A stretch of 64,000 nucleotides of DNA from Pacificoceanicola sp048553275. GTDB lineage: Bacteria; Pseudomonadota; Alphaproteobacteria; Rhodobacterales; Rhodobacteraceae. The DNA is taken from assembly GCF_048553275.1 (NCBI RefSeq), contig NZ_JBLZMW010000003.1, forward strand, positions 372,001 to 436,000, read 5' to 3'. Below are positions 7,969 to 16,272 of the stretch, one piece after another. The notes under the pieces are model-generated. The model was not told the origin of the DNA. It saw only the letters and a program-made list of their open reading frames with translations, and searched no databases. The number at the start of each line of letters is the position of its first letter. Position 1 is the stretch's first letter. The translations under genes and the position numbers were made by a program.

Positions 7969-8038
7969 ACGGGGGTGTGGGGGTGTGAAACCCCCACGGC
8001 TTGACGATGGGTTCCAGCGCGACGGGAGGATATTGCGC

Positions 8039-8677
8039 ATGACAATGAAACTGCACTGCTTTGGGGAAAGCGGGAACGCTTACAAGGCGGCACTGGCGCT
8101 TGAGCTTTCGGGGCTCGACTGGGAGACGGTCCATGTCGATTTCTTCGGCGGCGCGACGCGGACGGCGGAGTATCTTTCCGGTGTCAACGAGATGGGTGAG
8201 GTTCCGGTGCTGGAGGATGGCGGCACCCGGTTAACGCAATCCGGCGTGATTCAGATGTATGTCACGGAGAAGTCCGGCCGGTTCGGCGGGACGACGCCGG
8301 AAGAGGCGCGCGAGGTCATGCGCTGGATGTTCTGGGACAATCACAAGATGTCCTCGCAGGCCGGGATGACCCGCTTCTTGATGAATTTTCTACCCGAGGA
8401 AAAACGTCCTGCCCCTGTGATCCAGTTCATGCAAGGCCGTCTCAAGGCCGCCTATAAGGTCCTCGACACCCATTTGGACGGGAGGGACTGGATTGTCGGA
8501 GACGGAGTGACCAACGCGGATCTGAGCTGCTGTGGGTATCTGTATTACCCCGAGCCCTTCGGGTTTGTGCGCGGTGCGTGGGCGAATATTGACCGCTGGC
8601 TGTCGAACATAGAGGCGCTCCCTGGCTGGAAGCACCCCTATGATCTGATGCCCGGCAGTCCGGCGGATCGGTCATAA
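8039..8677 (+). CDS. Glutathione S-transferase family protein
   Basis: The 212-residue protein has a thioredoxin-like GST N-domain (LHCFGESGNAYKAALALELS, with a Ser in the position that activates glutathione and the NEMGEVPVLEDG cis-Pro/glutathione-binding loop) and an all-helical C-domain ending near DLMPG. GGGAGGA at 8024-8030 places the start at ATG 8039. It probably conjugates glutathione to an electrophile in the cytoplasm. A short unknown gene follows after three bases, suggesting a two-gene unit. The substrate is not predictable. Confidence 0.85.
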   Translation: MTMKLHCFGESGNAYKAALALELSGLDWETVHVDFFGGATRTAEYLSGVNEMGEVPVLEDGGTRLTQSGVIQMYVTEKSGRFGGTTPEEAREVMRWMFWDNHKMSSQAGMTRFLMNFLPEEKRPAPVIQFMQGRLKAAYKVLDTHLDGRDWIVGDGVTNADLSCCGYLYYPEPFGFVRGAWANIDRWLSNIEALPGWKHPYDLMPGSPADRS

Positions 8678-8680
8678 TCC

Positions 8681-9232
8681 GTGAGTGCGCCGGCCATAAC
8701 CTCACTCCCTGTCGAACCCGCGGATTTGCCATGCTGGCAGTTCGACGGGGCAGACGCGCTGGAATATCTGACGATCCTTGACAGTGTTGGCGACTACGTC
8801 ATTCCGCACCAGCCCACGACCCACATCCACCCGGATCTTGCCGGGCTGTGGGCGCTGTATCAGTTGCTTCAACACCAGCCCTCCCCACCGGATATGGCGG
8901 GGGCATTGGCGGCCACCGCGCGTACCTTGGGTTTGACCGATTTGGCGGAGCGGCTGGAGGCTGTTCTGCCCGCCATTGCGGCAGCGCAGAACGCCGAGAC
9001 GCGCGAGCGGCTGTATGAGAAGGTGATCTTTGGCCGTTTTGAGATGGGATATGCTTGGCACACTGACCCACAGTGCGAGCCGCAGATTCGCCTCGCGCAG
9101 TTTGTGGCAGCGCAGCTTCCCAGGACGGTGTACCCGGATTCGGCGACCGCGCGTGCCGCCAGCCGTGCCATGAAAGAGGCATCTGCCGCACGATTTGCCC
9201 GCTGCCCGGAGGACCCGTTCGAATGGGTGTGA
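8681..9232 (+). CDS. Hypothetical protein downstream of GST (183 aa)
   Basis: A GTG start at 8681 lies three bases after the GST stop, so the protein is probably made by translational coupling. It is a soluble, mostly helical 183-residue protein with His and Trp near the N-terminus (ADLPCWQFDGADALEYLTIL) and no signal peptide. I do not recognise a domain. Coupling to a GST suggests a related detoxification task, but nothing in the sequence shows an activity. Confidence 0.6.
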   Translation: MSAPAITSLPVEPADLPCWQFDGADALEYLTILDSVGDYVIPHQPTTHIHPDLAGLWALYQLLQHQPSPPDMAGALAATARTLGLTDLAERLEAVLPAIAAAQNAETRERLYEKVIFGRFEMGYAWHTDPQCEPQIRLAQFVAAQLPRTVYPDSATARAASRAMKEASAARFARCPEDPFEWV

Positions 9233-9344
9233 CGCAAGGGCGCAAAAACGCTTTACGCAAACCGTCGCCACGTCACTCTTGCAACAGGGGCCCCCTTGCC
9301 CCCACCTCTGTGACGAACACGAAGATCCGACAGGAGCCACTCCG

Positions 9345-10556
9345 ATGACCGAAGCCTATATCTACGACGCACTCAGGACGCCGCGCGGCAAGGGGCGCAA
9401 GGACGGCAGCCTGCACGAGGTGACGAGCCTGCGCCTCTCGGCGGGCGTTCTGAACGCCGTGAAGGAGCGCAACGCTCTCGAAGGGCACGCCGTTGAGGAT
9501 GTGATCTGGGGGAATGTCACGCAGGTTGGCGAACAGGGCGGCTGCCTTGCGCGGTCTGCGGTGTTGGCGTCCGATCTGGACGAGAGCATTCCGGGCCTTG
9601 CGATCAACCGCTTTTGCGCCTCCGGCATGGAGGCCGTGAACCTTGCCGCCAACCAGGTGCGCGGCGGCGCCGGTCAGGCCTATATCGCGGGCGGCGTCGA
9701 GATGATGGGCCGCGTGGCCATGGGCAGTGACGGGGCGGCGATCGCCGTGGATCCGAGCCTGGCCATGGACAGCTATTTCGTGCCGCAGGGGATCAGCGCC
9801 GATATCATCGCCACCGAATACGGCTTTTCCCGCGATGACGCCGATGCGCTTGCCGTCGAGAGCCAGCGCCGCGCCGCAGCCGCATGGGAGGCGGGCCGCT
9901 TTGACAAGAGCATCGTCACCGTGCGGGACATCAACGGCCTGCCGATCCTCGACCGCGACGAATACATGCGCCCAGAGACCGACATGCAGAGCCTTGGTGC
10001 GCTGAAGGCCAGCTTCAAGGACATGGGCGAGGCCATGCCGGGCTTCGACAAGATCGCGCTGATGAAGTATCCGCATCTGGAGCGGATCAACCACATTCAC
10101 CATGCGGGCAACTCGTCCGGGATCGTGGACGGGGCGGCCGCCGTGCTGATCGGCAACAAGGCATTCGGCGAGGCGCATGGCCTCAAGCCGCGCGCACGCA
10201 TTCGCGCCACGGCAAAGATCGGCACCGATCCGACCATCATGCTGACCGGGCCGGTTCCGGTGACGGAGAAGATCCTCAAGGACAGCGGCATGGCCATCTC
10301 CGACATCGACCTGTTCGAGGTCAACGAGGCCTTTGCCTCGGTTGTGCTGCGCTTCATGCAGGCCTTTGATGTGGACCATGACAAGGTCAACGTGAACGGC
10401 GGTTCGATCGCCATGGGCCACCCGCTCGGCGCGACGGGCGCGATCATCATCGGTACGCTGCTGGACGAGTTGGAACGCACCGGCAAGGGGACCGGCCTTG
10501 CGACGCTTTGCATTGCCTCGGGCATGGGTGCGGCGACGATCATCGAGCGGGTGTAA
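9345..10556 (+). CDS. fadA: Acetyl-CoA C-acyltransferase (thiolase)
   Basis: This 403-residue thiolase cleaves 3-ketoacyl-CoA with CoA in the last step of beta-oxidation. The nucleophilic Cys is in AINRFCASGMEAVNLAANQV, the His in GGSIAMGHPLGATGA, and the C-terminal acid/base Cys in LCIASGMGAATIIERV. ATG 9345 follows CAGGAG. The length matches the FadA/PhaA superfamily; the pairing with a FadJ-like enzyme 1.9 kb downstream on the same strand supports a degradative role. The first gene after it encodes an unrelated NTF2-like protein after only six bases, so those genes are probably co-transcribed. Confidence 0.9.
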   Translation: MTEAYIYDALRTPRGKGRKDGSLHEVTSLRLSAGVLNAVKERNALEGHAVEDVIWGNVTQVGEQGGCLARSAVLASDLDESIPGLAINRFCASGMEAVNLAANQVRGGAGQAYIAGGVEMMGRVAMGSDGAAIAVDPSLAMDSYFVPQGISADIIATEYGFSRDDADALAVESQRRAAAAWEAGRFDKSIVTVRDINGLPILDRDEYMRPETDMQSLGALKASFKDMGEAMPGFDKIALMKYPHLERINHIHHAGNSSGIVDGAAAVLIGNKAFGEAHGLKPRARIRATAKIGTDPTIMLTGPVPVTEKILKDSGMAISDIDLFEVNEAFASVVLRFMQAFDVDHDKVNVNGGSIAMGHPLGATGAIIIGTLLDELERTGKGTGLATLCIASGMGAATIIERV

Positions 10557-10562
10557 CCGGAG

Positions 10563-11438
10563 ATGCCGCAGGCGAGGGAGATCTACCAGGAGGCGCTCGA
10601 CGCGATGACGCAGGCCATGCGCACGCGCGACGTCTCCGCCTTCCTGCGGTGCATCCGTCTGCCTCTGACCATGACGACGGCCGATGCAGAGGCCGTCTTT
10701 GACTCCGCCCCGTCGCTCTCGGCGCGCTTTTCCACCTATCTCGACGAGTTGGAGACGCGCGGCGTCGAACGGATCGAGCGGACCTGCATCGCGGCGCGGT
10801 TCAACTCCTGCGGCGTGATCGAGGGGCACCACAGCACGCGGCTCTACAAGGACGCGGGTTTTGCGGTCAAACCTTTCACCACGCTGCTGAAATTCGCCCG
10901 GAGCCCGGGCGGCGCCTGGCTCAACTACCGCTCGGAAACCGGGCTGGCCAACAGCAGCTGGCCGATCCTGCCGGCGGATGTGATCTCGACACCGCCCCGG
11001 GGCGTGGCGCGAGACGACATCGAAGCCTTCGGCATCTTTCAAAAGATGCTCAACACCGTGACGCAGCATTACCTCAATGGCGATGTGGTGGGCCTGGACA
11101 AGCAGGTGCTCTATCCGGTCCGGTTGCATTCGCGCATCGGAGACAGCATCTGCAGGAATTTTGATGAATTGAAGGTCGATTTTGCCCAATACATGAAGGA
11201 ATTCGAAAGTCACAACGTGACAGATGTCGTGCGCACGGTGAAAACTGCGGAATTCAGATCGGATCGCGAGATCTGGGGCCGCTACAGGACCTATGTTCTG
11301 AGCAAGGACATCATCATCGTGGACCCCTACGACAGCGAAGTCGAACTGGAGCTTGCCGAGGACGAGACCTGGCGATTGCGGTCCGTTCGTCACGGCCTTG
11401 GCCATATGCGTTGGCGCGAGGAGGGAGACGAGACATGA
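10563..11438 (+). CDS. Protein with two NTF2/SnoaL-like units, unknown function
   Basis: The 291-residue protein contains two similar halves. Each has a helix (EIYQEALDAMTQAMRTRD; IFQKMLNTVTQHYLNGD), a Pro-Leu or Pro-Val hinge, a central FxxYxxEL/FAQYMKEFE helix, and antiparallel strands ending in a Trp-containing strand (GGAWLNYRSETG; DETWRLRSVRHG). This organisation fits NTF2/SnoaL-like alpha+beta barrels, but I assign the fold by eye. The C-terminal half resembles the C-terminal half of the next protein. It starts six bases after the thiolase stop. It may bind a hydrophobic acyl-type ligand; that is inference. Confidence 0.65.
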   Translation: MPQAREIYQEALDAMTQAMRTRDVSAFLRCIRLPLTMTTADAEAVFDSAPSLSARFSTYLDELETRGVERIERTCIAARFNSCGVIEGHHSTRLYKDAGFAVKPFTTLLKFARSPGGAWLNYRSETGLANSSWPILPADVISTPPRGVARDDIEAFGIFQKMLNTVTQHYLNGDVVGLDKQVLYPVRLHSRIGDSICRNFDELKVDFAQYMKEFESHNVTDVVRTVKTAEFRSDREIWGRYRTYVLSKDIIIVDPYDSEVELELAEDETWRLRSVRHGLGHMRWREEGDET

Positions 11439-11508
11439 TGACGACCGGTTTCAACGCACAGGGGGGCCGTCCGGACAGCCCCGCTGACCCAATTCGGAAG
11501 GCCTGACC

Positions 11509-12393
11509 ATGCCGAAAATCGACATTTCATCGCTCAAGCCAAGCACCGGGTCATCCTACCCTGCCCCCTATGACGCCATGGTCGCGGGACGCAGCACGGT
11601 GCGGCTGGGCGCGGCGGCGGGTCTGACGCAATTCGGGGCCAACATCGTGCGGCTGGCGCCGGGGGCGCTGTCTTCGCTGCGGCACTGGCACGAGCAGCAG
11701 GACGAGTTCCTGATGGTCACCGAAGGGGTCCTGACGCTGGTGGACGGGCACGGCGAGACCGAGATGCATCCGGGCGACTGTGCCGCCTTTCCGGCGAACG
11801 ATCAGAATGGTCATCACATGGTCAACCGGTCGTCCGCCGATGGCGCGTTTCTGGTCATCGGAACCCGGACGGCGACGGAGACGGCGTGGTATTCCGATGT
11901 CGACATGAAGGTGGAGGTGCAGGATGGCGACATGTACTTTACCCGCCGCGACGGCACCGTCATCGATCACCATGAGACCAGCTTTTCGCGGATCAGCGGG
12001 TCCCTGACCAAGGCGCTGATGACGGACAGCTTTGCCCTGTACCAATCGCTTTTCACCCTGCCGCTCCATGTCGTGGCGCGGGAAGGCCATGACTACAAGC
12101 TCACCGACCTTCAGGAGCTTGAGGACGATTTCAACAGTTACCGGACGGCCATGACACATGCGAAAGTGACCAATATCCGCCGCGAGGTCCTGGCGCGGGG
12201 CACCGGTGCGGTGGCGGGCTCGAAACGGGTCAGCACCCAGGTTCAGATACTCAGCGGCGACGAATTGGTCATGCAGCCCTTCACGGTGAATTTCGATTTG
12301 ATCGAGACCCCGCAAGGATGGCGGATCAACCGGATCGAAAGCGCGCAGCAGCATATCGAATGGACACTCGGGCGCGTCGAGTCCGGCGCGTGA
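11509..12393 (+). CDS. Cupin domain fused to an NTF2/SnoaL-like domain
   Basis: Residues about 40-115 form a cupin barrel: LRHWHEQQDEFLMVTEG gives the H-x-H-x(4)-E metal-binding set and HPGDCAAFPANDQNGHH gives the second motif. After a linker, residues about 160-290 resemble the NTF2-like halves of the upstream protein (LPLHVV..., a DDFNSYRTAM helix, GWRINRIES at the end). The 294-residue fusion lies between the NTF2 protein and the FadJ gene, all on one strand. A metal-dependent binding or isomerase role on an acyl intermediate is possible but unsupported by any direct evidence. Confidence 0.7.
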   Translation: MPKIDISSLKPSTGSSYPAPYDAMVAGRSTVRLGAAAGLTQFGANIVRLAPGALSSLRHWHEQQDEFLMVTEGVLTLVDGHGETEMHPGDCAAFPANDQNGHHMVNRSSADGAFLVIGTRTATETAWYSDVDMKVEVQDGDMYFTRRDGTVIDHHETSFSRISGSLTKALMTDSFALYQSLFTLPLHVVAREGHDYKLTDLQELEDDFNSYRTAMTHAKVTNIRREVLARGTGAVAGSKRVSTQVQILSGDELVMQPFTVNFDLIETPQGWRINRIESAQQHIEWTLGRVESGA

Positions 12394-12448
12394 CGATCAG
12401 ACAACACCGGGCGCAACCGCCCGCACAAGACGACAGACGGAGAAAGAC

Positions 12449-14650
12449 ATGAGCGACTTTACCATGAACACCGGCGCCGACGGCGTGGCGGTCATCACCT
12501 GGGACGTTCCGGAGAAGTCCATGAACGTCATGAGCATGGAGGCCTGGCCCCAGCTCGAATCCCTCGTGGACGAGGCGTTGGCGGATGAGGCGGTCAAGGG
12601 CATCGTCATCACCTCCGGCAAGGACAGCTTTGCGGGCGGCATGGATCTGAACGTGATCGCCAAGATGAAGGAAAGCGCCGGTGACGATCCGGCGCGGGGC
12701 CTCTTCGAGGGGTTGATGAGCGCCCATGGCATCCTGCGCAAGATCGAACGCGCCGGTATGGACGCCAAGACCAACAAGGGCGGCAAGCCGATCGCCGCCG
12801 CCCTGCCGGGCACCGCGCTTGGCATCGGCTTCGAGATCCCGCTGGCCTGCCATCGCATCTTCTGCTCGCCCAATCCCAAGGCCAAGATCGGCCTGCCGGA
12901 GATCATGGTCGGCATTTTCCCCGGCATGGGCGGCACCACGCGCCTCGTGCGCAAGATGGGCGCGATGGCGGCCTCGCCCTTCCTTCTGGAGGGCAAGCTG
13001 TCGGCCCCGGTGCAGGCGCAGAAGGCCGGTCTGATCGACGAGGTGGTGGCCGATCCGGTTGCCGCCGCGAAGGAGTGGGTGCTGAACGCCACGGATGCGG
13101 ACATTCTCAAGCCGTGGGATGCGAAGGGGTACAAGATGCCCGGCGGTGCCCCCTATCATCCGGCGGGGTTCATGACCTTCGTCGGGGCGTCGGCCATGGT
13201 CAACGGCAAGACAAAGGGCGTCTATCCGGCGGCCAAGGCCCTGCTCTCTGCGGTCTATGAGGGGGCTTTGGTGCCCTTCGACACGGCGCTGAAGATCGAG
13301 GCGCGCTGGTTCACCAATGTGCTGATGAACCCCAGCAGCGGCGCGATGATCCGCTCGCTCTTCATCAACAAGGAAGCGTTGGAAAAGGGTGCGGTGCGTC
13401 CCGCCGATGTGCCCGATCAGACCGTCGGCAAGGTTGGCATTCTGGGTGCGGGCATGATGGGCGCGGGCATTGCGCTGGTCTCTGCACAGGCCGGGATCGA
13501 GGTGGTCCTGCTCGATCAAAAGCAGGAGGCCGCCGACCGCGGCAAGGCCCACACCGAAGCCCATGCCCAGAAAGGCGTGCAGCGCAAGAAGGTCAGCGAA
13601 GAGCAGGCGCAGCAGATGGTGGACCGCATCACCGCGACCACCGATTATGACGCGCTCAAGGGCTGTGATCTGATCATCGAGGCGGTGTTCGAAGATCCGA
13701 AGATCAAGGCAGAGGTCACCAGGGCCGTGGACGCGGTGACCGATGCGGATTGCATCTTTGCCACCAACACATCGACCCTGCCGATCAGCGAGCTGGCCAA
13801 GGCGTCGAAGAATCCGGAGCAATTCATCGGCATTCACTTCTTCTCGCCGGTCGAGAAGATGCTGCTGGTCGAGATCATCAAGGGCAAAGAGACCGGCAAC
13901 CGCGCCGTGGCCAAGGCGCTCGATTTCGTGCGCCAGATCCGCAAGACGCCGATCGTGGTCAATGACGCGCGCTTCTTCTATGCCAACCGCTGCATCATCC
14001 CCTACATCAACGAGGGCATTCGCATGGTGAAGGAGGGCGTCGCACCGGCGCTGATCGAGAATGCCGCGAAAATGGTCGGGATGCCGCTTGGGCCGCTGCA
14101 GCTGGTCGATGAGACCTCGATTGACCTCGGGGCCAAGATCGCCCGCGCGACGAAGGCCGGAATGGGCGATGCCTATCCGGATGGCGAGGTCGACGAGGTG
14201 ATCTTCTGGATGGAGGAGCAAGGGCGTCTGGGCCGCAAGGCGAAGGCGGGCTTCTACGACTATGACGACAAGGGCAAGCGCTCCGGCCTGTCCGAGGTGG
14301 TCAAGGCGCAGTACCCGCAGGCGGAGGATCAGCCGGATCTGATCGACGTACAGCACCGCCTGCTCTTCGTGCAATCGCTAGAAGCGGTGCGCGCGTTGGA
14401 GGAGGGCGTTCTGGAAGACATCCGCGAAGGCGACGTCGGCGCGATCCTCGGCTGGGGCTTTGCGCCGTGGTCGGGCGGGCCGCTGTCCTGGCTCGACATG
14501 ATCGGTTCGCCCTATGCGGCGGAACGCTGCGATCAGCTTGAAGCGGCCTTTGGCGCGCGCTTCCATTGCCCCGATCTGCTGCGCGAGATGGCGGGCAAGA
14601 CCCAGAGCTTCTATGGCCGCTTTGGCGGTCAGACGGCGGACGCTGCGTGA
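12449..14650 (+). CDS. fadJ: Bifunctional enoyl-CoA hydratase / 3-hydroxyacyl-CoA dehydrogenase (FadJ/FadB type)
   Basis: The 733-residue fusion enzyme carries out the second and third steps of beta-oxidation. The crotonase half (about 1-200) has GIGFEIPLACHRIF and IGLPEIMVGIFPGMGGTTRL with the expected Glu pair. The dehydrogenase half (about 325-620) has the Rossmann motif GILGAGMMGAGIALVSAQAG, ATNTSTLPISEL and the catalytic His in IGIHFFSPVEKMLLVEIIKG. Length matches FadJ. It acts with the thiolase at 9345. Unlike the second FadB-like protein of this window (57391-59352), all its catalytic motifs are intact. Confidence 0.93.
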   Translation: MSDFTMNTGADGVAVITWDVPEKSMNVMSMEAWPQLESLVDEALADEAVKGIVITSGKDSFAGGMDLNVIAKMKESAGDDPARGLFEGLMSAHGILRKIERAGMDAKTNKGGKPIAAALPGTALGIGFEIPLACHRIFCSPNPKAKIGLPEIMVGIFPGMGGTTRLVRKMGAMAASPFLLEGKLSAPVQAQKAGLIDEVVADPVAAAKEWVLNATDADILKPWDAKGYKMPGGAPYHPAGFMTFVGASAMVNGKTKGVYPAAKALLSAVYEGALVPFDTALKIEARWFTNVLMNPSSGAMIRSLFINKEALEKGAVRPADVPDQTVGKVGILGAGMMGAGIALVSAQAGIEVVLLDQKQEAADRGKAHTEAHAQKGVQRKKVSEEQAQQMVDRITATTDYDALKGCDLIIEAVFEDPKIKAEVTRAVDAVTDADCIFATNTSTLPISELAKASKNPEQFIGIHFFSPVEKMLLVEIIKGKETGNRAVAKALDFVRQIRKTPIVVNDARFFYANRCIIPYINEGIRMVKEGVAPALIENAAKMVGMPLGPLQLVDETSIDLGAKIARATKAGMGDAYPDGEVDEVIFWMEEQGRLGRKAKAGFYDYDDKGKRSGLSEVVKAQYPQAEDQPDLIDVQHRLLFVQSLEAVRALEEGVLEDIREGDVGAILGWGFAPWSGGPLSWLDMIGSPYAAERCDQLEAAFGARFHCPDLLREMAGKTQSFYGRFGGQTADAA

Positions 14651-14695
14651 TCCATTCGGCGGGGGCCTGCGGGCCCCTGCCCTCTGCCGGCGGCG

Positions 14696-14878
14696 TTACA
14701 GCCCCTGACGCTGGCGTTTTTCAAACTCCGGCCCCATGGTGCACCACTGGTCCTCATGGGCGACCCAGTGGACCTCCCCGGAGGTGGCCGCGATGATCAC
14801 ACGGCCCGGTTCGGTGGTGATGATCGAAGCGGAGAGCATATTGAGGAAGACGGCGAGCGCTTCGGCGGAAATGCACAT
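14696..14878 (-). CDS. Small hypothetical protein (60 aa)
   Basis: The start at ATG 14878 is preceded by AAAGGAG with seven bases spacing, which favours it over a longer upstream ATG. The product is a soluble 60-residue peptide with a hydrophobic helix-like start (MCISAEALAVFLNMLSASII) and a strand/turn pattern ending in GPEFEKRQRQGL. I do not recognise the family. It lies convergent to the FadJ gene and divergent from the SorC regulator. Codon use is like its neighbours. Confidence 0.55.
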   Translation of the reverse strand: MCISAEALAVFLNMLSASIITTEPGRVIIAATSGEVHWVAHEDQWCTMGPEFEKRQRQGL

Positions 14879-15121
14879 GGTACGACTCCTTTGACATTGG
14901 CCGCGGGCGACCGAGGCATCCTCCCATTTATCGTTCGACATAACCCTAGCCCAAAACTCTTAACGAAATGCGCGTGACCGTAAAGGACCCCCTGCCTGCG
15001 CGGCCTGATACGGATCTTTGCGATCATGCTGTGCAAAATGGGCCATGCTCGTGTCTCTTTCGCTTGCCAATCGGCTCCACCTCTCACACCATGCGCGCGC
15101 GGCAAGGGGCAGAAATTCGCA

Positions 15122-16066
15122 ATGAAATCAGCAGACCGAAAACTCGACGATGCGGCGCGAGCGGCGTGGCTGGCCTATGTTGCAGGCATGAAGCAGGATG
15201 AGATTGCCGCCGCCATGGGCATTTCCCGGCAATCGGCACAGCGCCTGGTGGCGCAGGCCATGCACTCCGGGCTGATCAAGACACGCATCGACCACCCTAT
15301 TGCCGATTGCATGGATCTGGCGCGGCGGATGCAGGACGCATTCGGACTGCAGATCTGTGAAGTCGTCCCGTCGCTCGGCTCGGACGAAGCAACGGGGCTG
15401 GCGGTCTCGCATGCAACGGGAGACATGATCGAAGCCTGGCTGAGCCGCGCCGAACCGCAGGTGATCGGGCTTGGCACCGGGCGAACGCTTCGGGCCGCCA
15501 TCGAACATATGCCGCATCTGGATTGCCAGCAGCACAAGATCGTCTCGCTGACCGGCAACATCGCCCCCGATGGCTCCACCGCCTATTACAACGTTCTGTT
15601 CACAATCGCCGACAAGGTCTCGGCGCAGACCTATCCCATGCCCCTGCCGGTGATCGCCGCCACGCCCAATGAGCGCACCGCGCTGCTCAAACAGGCGACG
15701 CTGGCCAACACGCGGATGTTGGCGGAAAAAACCGACGTGCGCTTTGTCGGGGTCGGTCCGATGCTGGAGCGGCCGCCGTTGGTGGCCGATGGCTTCATCA
15801 CCGAGGCCGATCAGGCCCGGTTGCTGCAGAAGGGCGCCGTGGGCGAGATCGTCGGTTTTGTCTTTGACGCGGCCGGGACACTGATCCGCGACGAGATCAA
15901 CGACCGTGTCAGCAGTGCCGCCCTGCGGCCGACCCCCGGCGGCCCGGTGATCGGCGCGGCGCATGGCGCGGCCAAGCACAACGCCATCCGCGCGGCGCTC
16001 TCGGGCACGCTTCTGGATGGGCTGATCACCGACGAAGCGACGGCGCGGGCGCTGCTCGCCGGGTAA
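15122..16066 (+). CDS. SorC/DeoR-type sugar-binding transcriptional regulator
   Basis: The 314-residue regulator has an N-terminal helix-turn-helix (KQDEIAAAMGISRQSAQRLV) and a C-terminal sugar-phosphate-binding domain of the SorC family (VIGLGTGRTLRAAIEHM, TGNIAPDGSTAYYN, GVGPM..., DAAGTLIRDEINDRV). Such proteins sense a phosphorylated sugar and control a sugar operon. ATG 15122 fits the start of the homologous region. It stands upstream of the LacI-controlled transporter operon, but the LacI gene has its own operators, so the target of this protein may lie outside the window. Confidence 0.87.
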   Translation: MKSADRKLDDAARAAWLAYVAGMKQDEIAAAMGISRQSAQRLVAQAMHSGLIKTRIDHPIADCMDLARRMQDAFGLQICEVVPSLGSDEATGLAVSHATGDMIEAWLSRAEPQVIGLGTGRTLRAAIEHMPHLDCQQHKIVSLTGNIAPDGSTAYYNVLFTIADKVSAQTYPMPLPVIAATPNERTALLKQATLANTRMLAEKTDVRFVGVGPMLERPPLVADGFITEADQARLLQKGAVGEIVGFVFDAAGTLIRDEINDRVSSAALRPTPGGPVIGAAHGAAKHNAIRAALSGTLLDGLITDEATARALLAG

Positions 16067-16200
16067 TGCCTGAAATTTAGGCACGTCTTCTTTCTGCACC
16101 TGCACAGGAGCCTCCAGACGCCTGTAACCATTGGCGAACCAGGGGCTCGCCACGGCATCCCGCAGGCAATCCTTTTGCAATCGCAGCGAAGAAATACGGA

Positions 16201-16238
16201 CCGAAACCGGTTTCGCTTCTTGCCGAAACCGGTTTCGG
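16201..16238 (+). promoter_or_regulatory. Twin LacI-family operators (CGAAACCGGTTTCG)
   Basis: Two perfect palindromes CGAAACCGGTTTCG sit at 16202-16215 and 16224-16237, with centres 22 bases apart (two helical turns). They lie 35-70 bases before the LacI gene start. The central CG and symmetric half sites are typical of LacI-family binding sites, so the regulator most likely controls its own operon, including the transporter and hydrolase genes. Confidence 0.8.
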
Positions 16239-16272
16239 AGCCTCTCCTGACCAGAGGGAGGACGAATCAACG

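Larger units (their letters stand above)
7724..8038. other. 315-base intergenic region with two inverted repeat copies
   Basis: No coding frame with a ribosome site is visible between the acyl-CoA dehydrogenase and the GST gene. The region holds repeat copy B at 7752-7774 on the plus strand and copy C at 7945-7968 on the minus strand, facing each other across about 170 bases. Next to copy C is a G-rich, pseudo-palindromic stretch around 7969-8000. Confidence 0.6.

Noticed and set aside
14651..14695. GGGGC...GCCCC hairpin after the FadJ gene
   Set aside because: The stem is short and lacks a T-run, so terminator function cannot be supported from the sequence.
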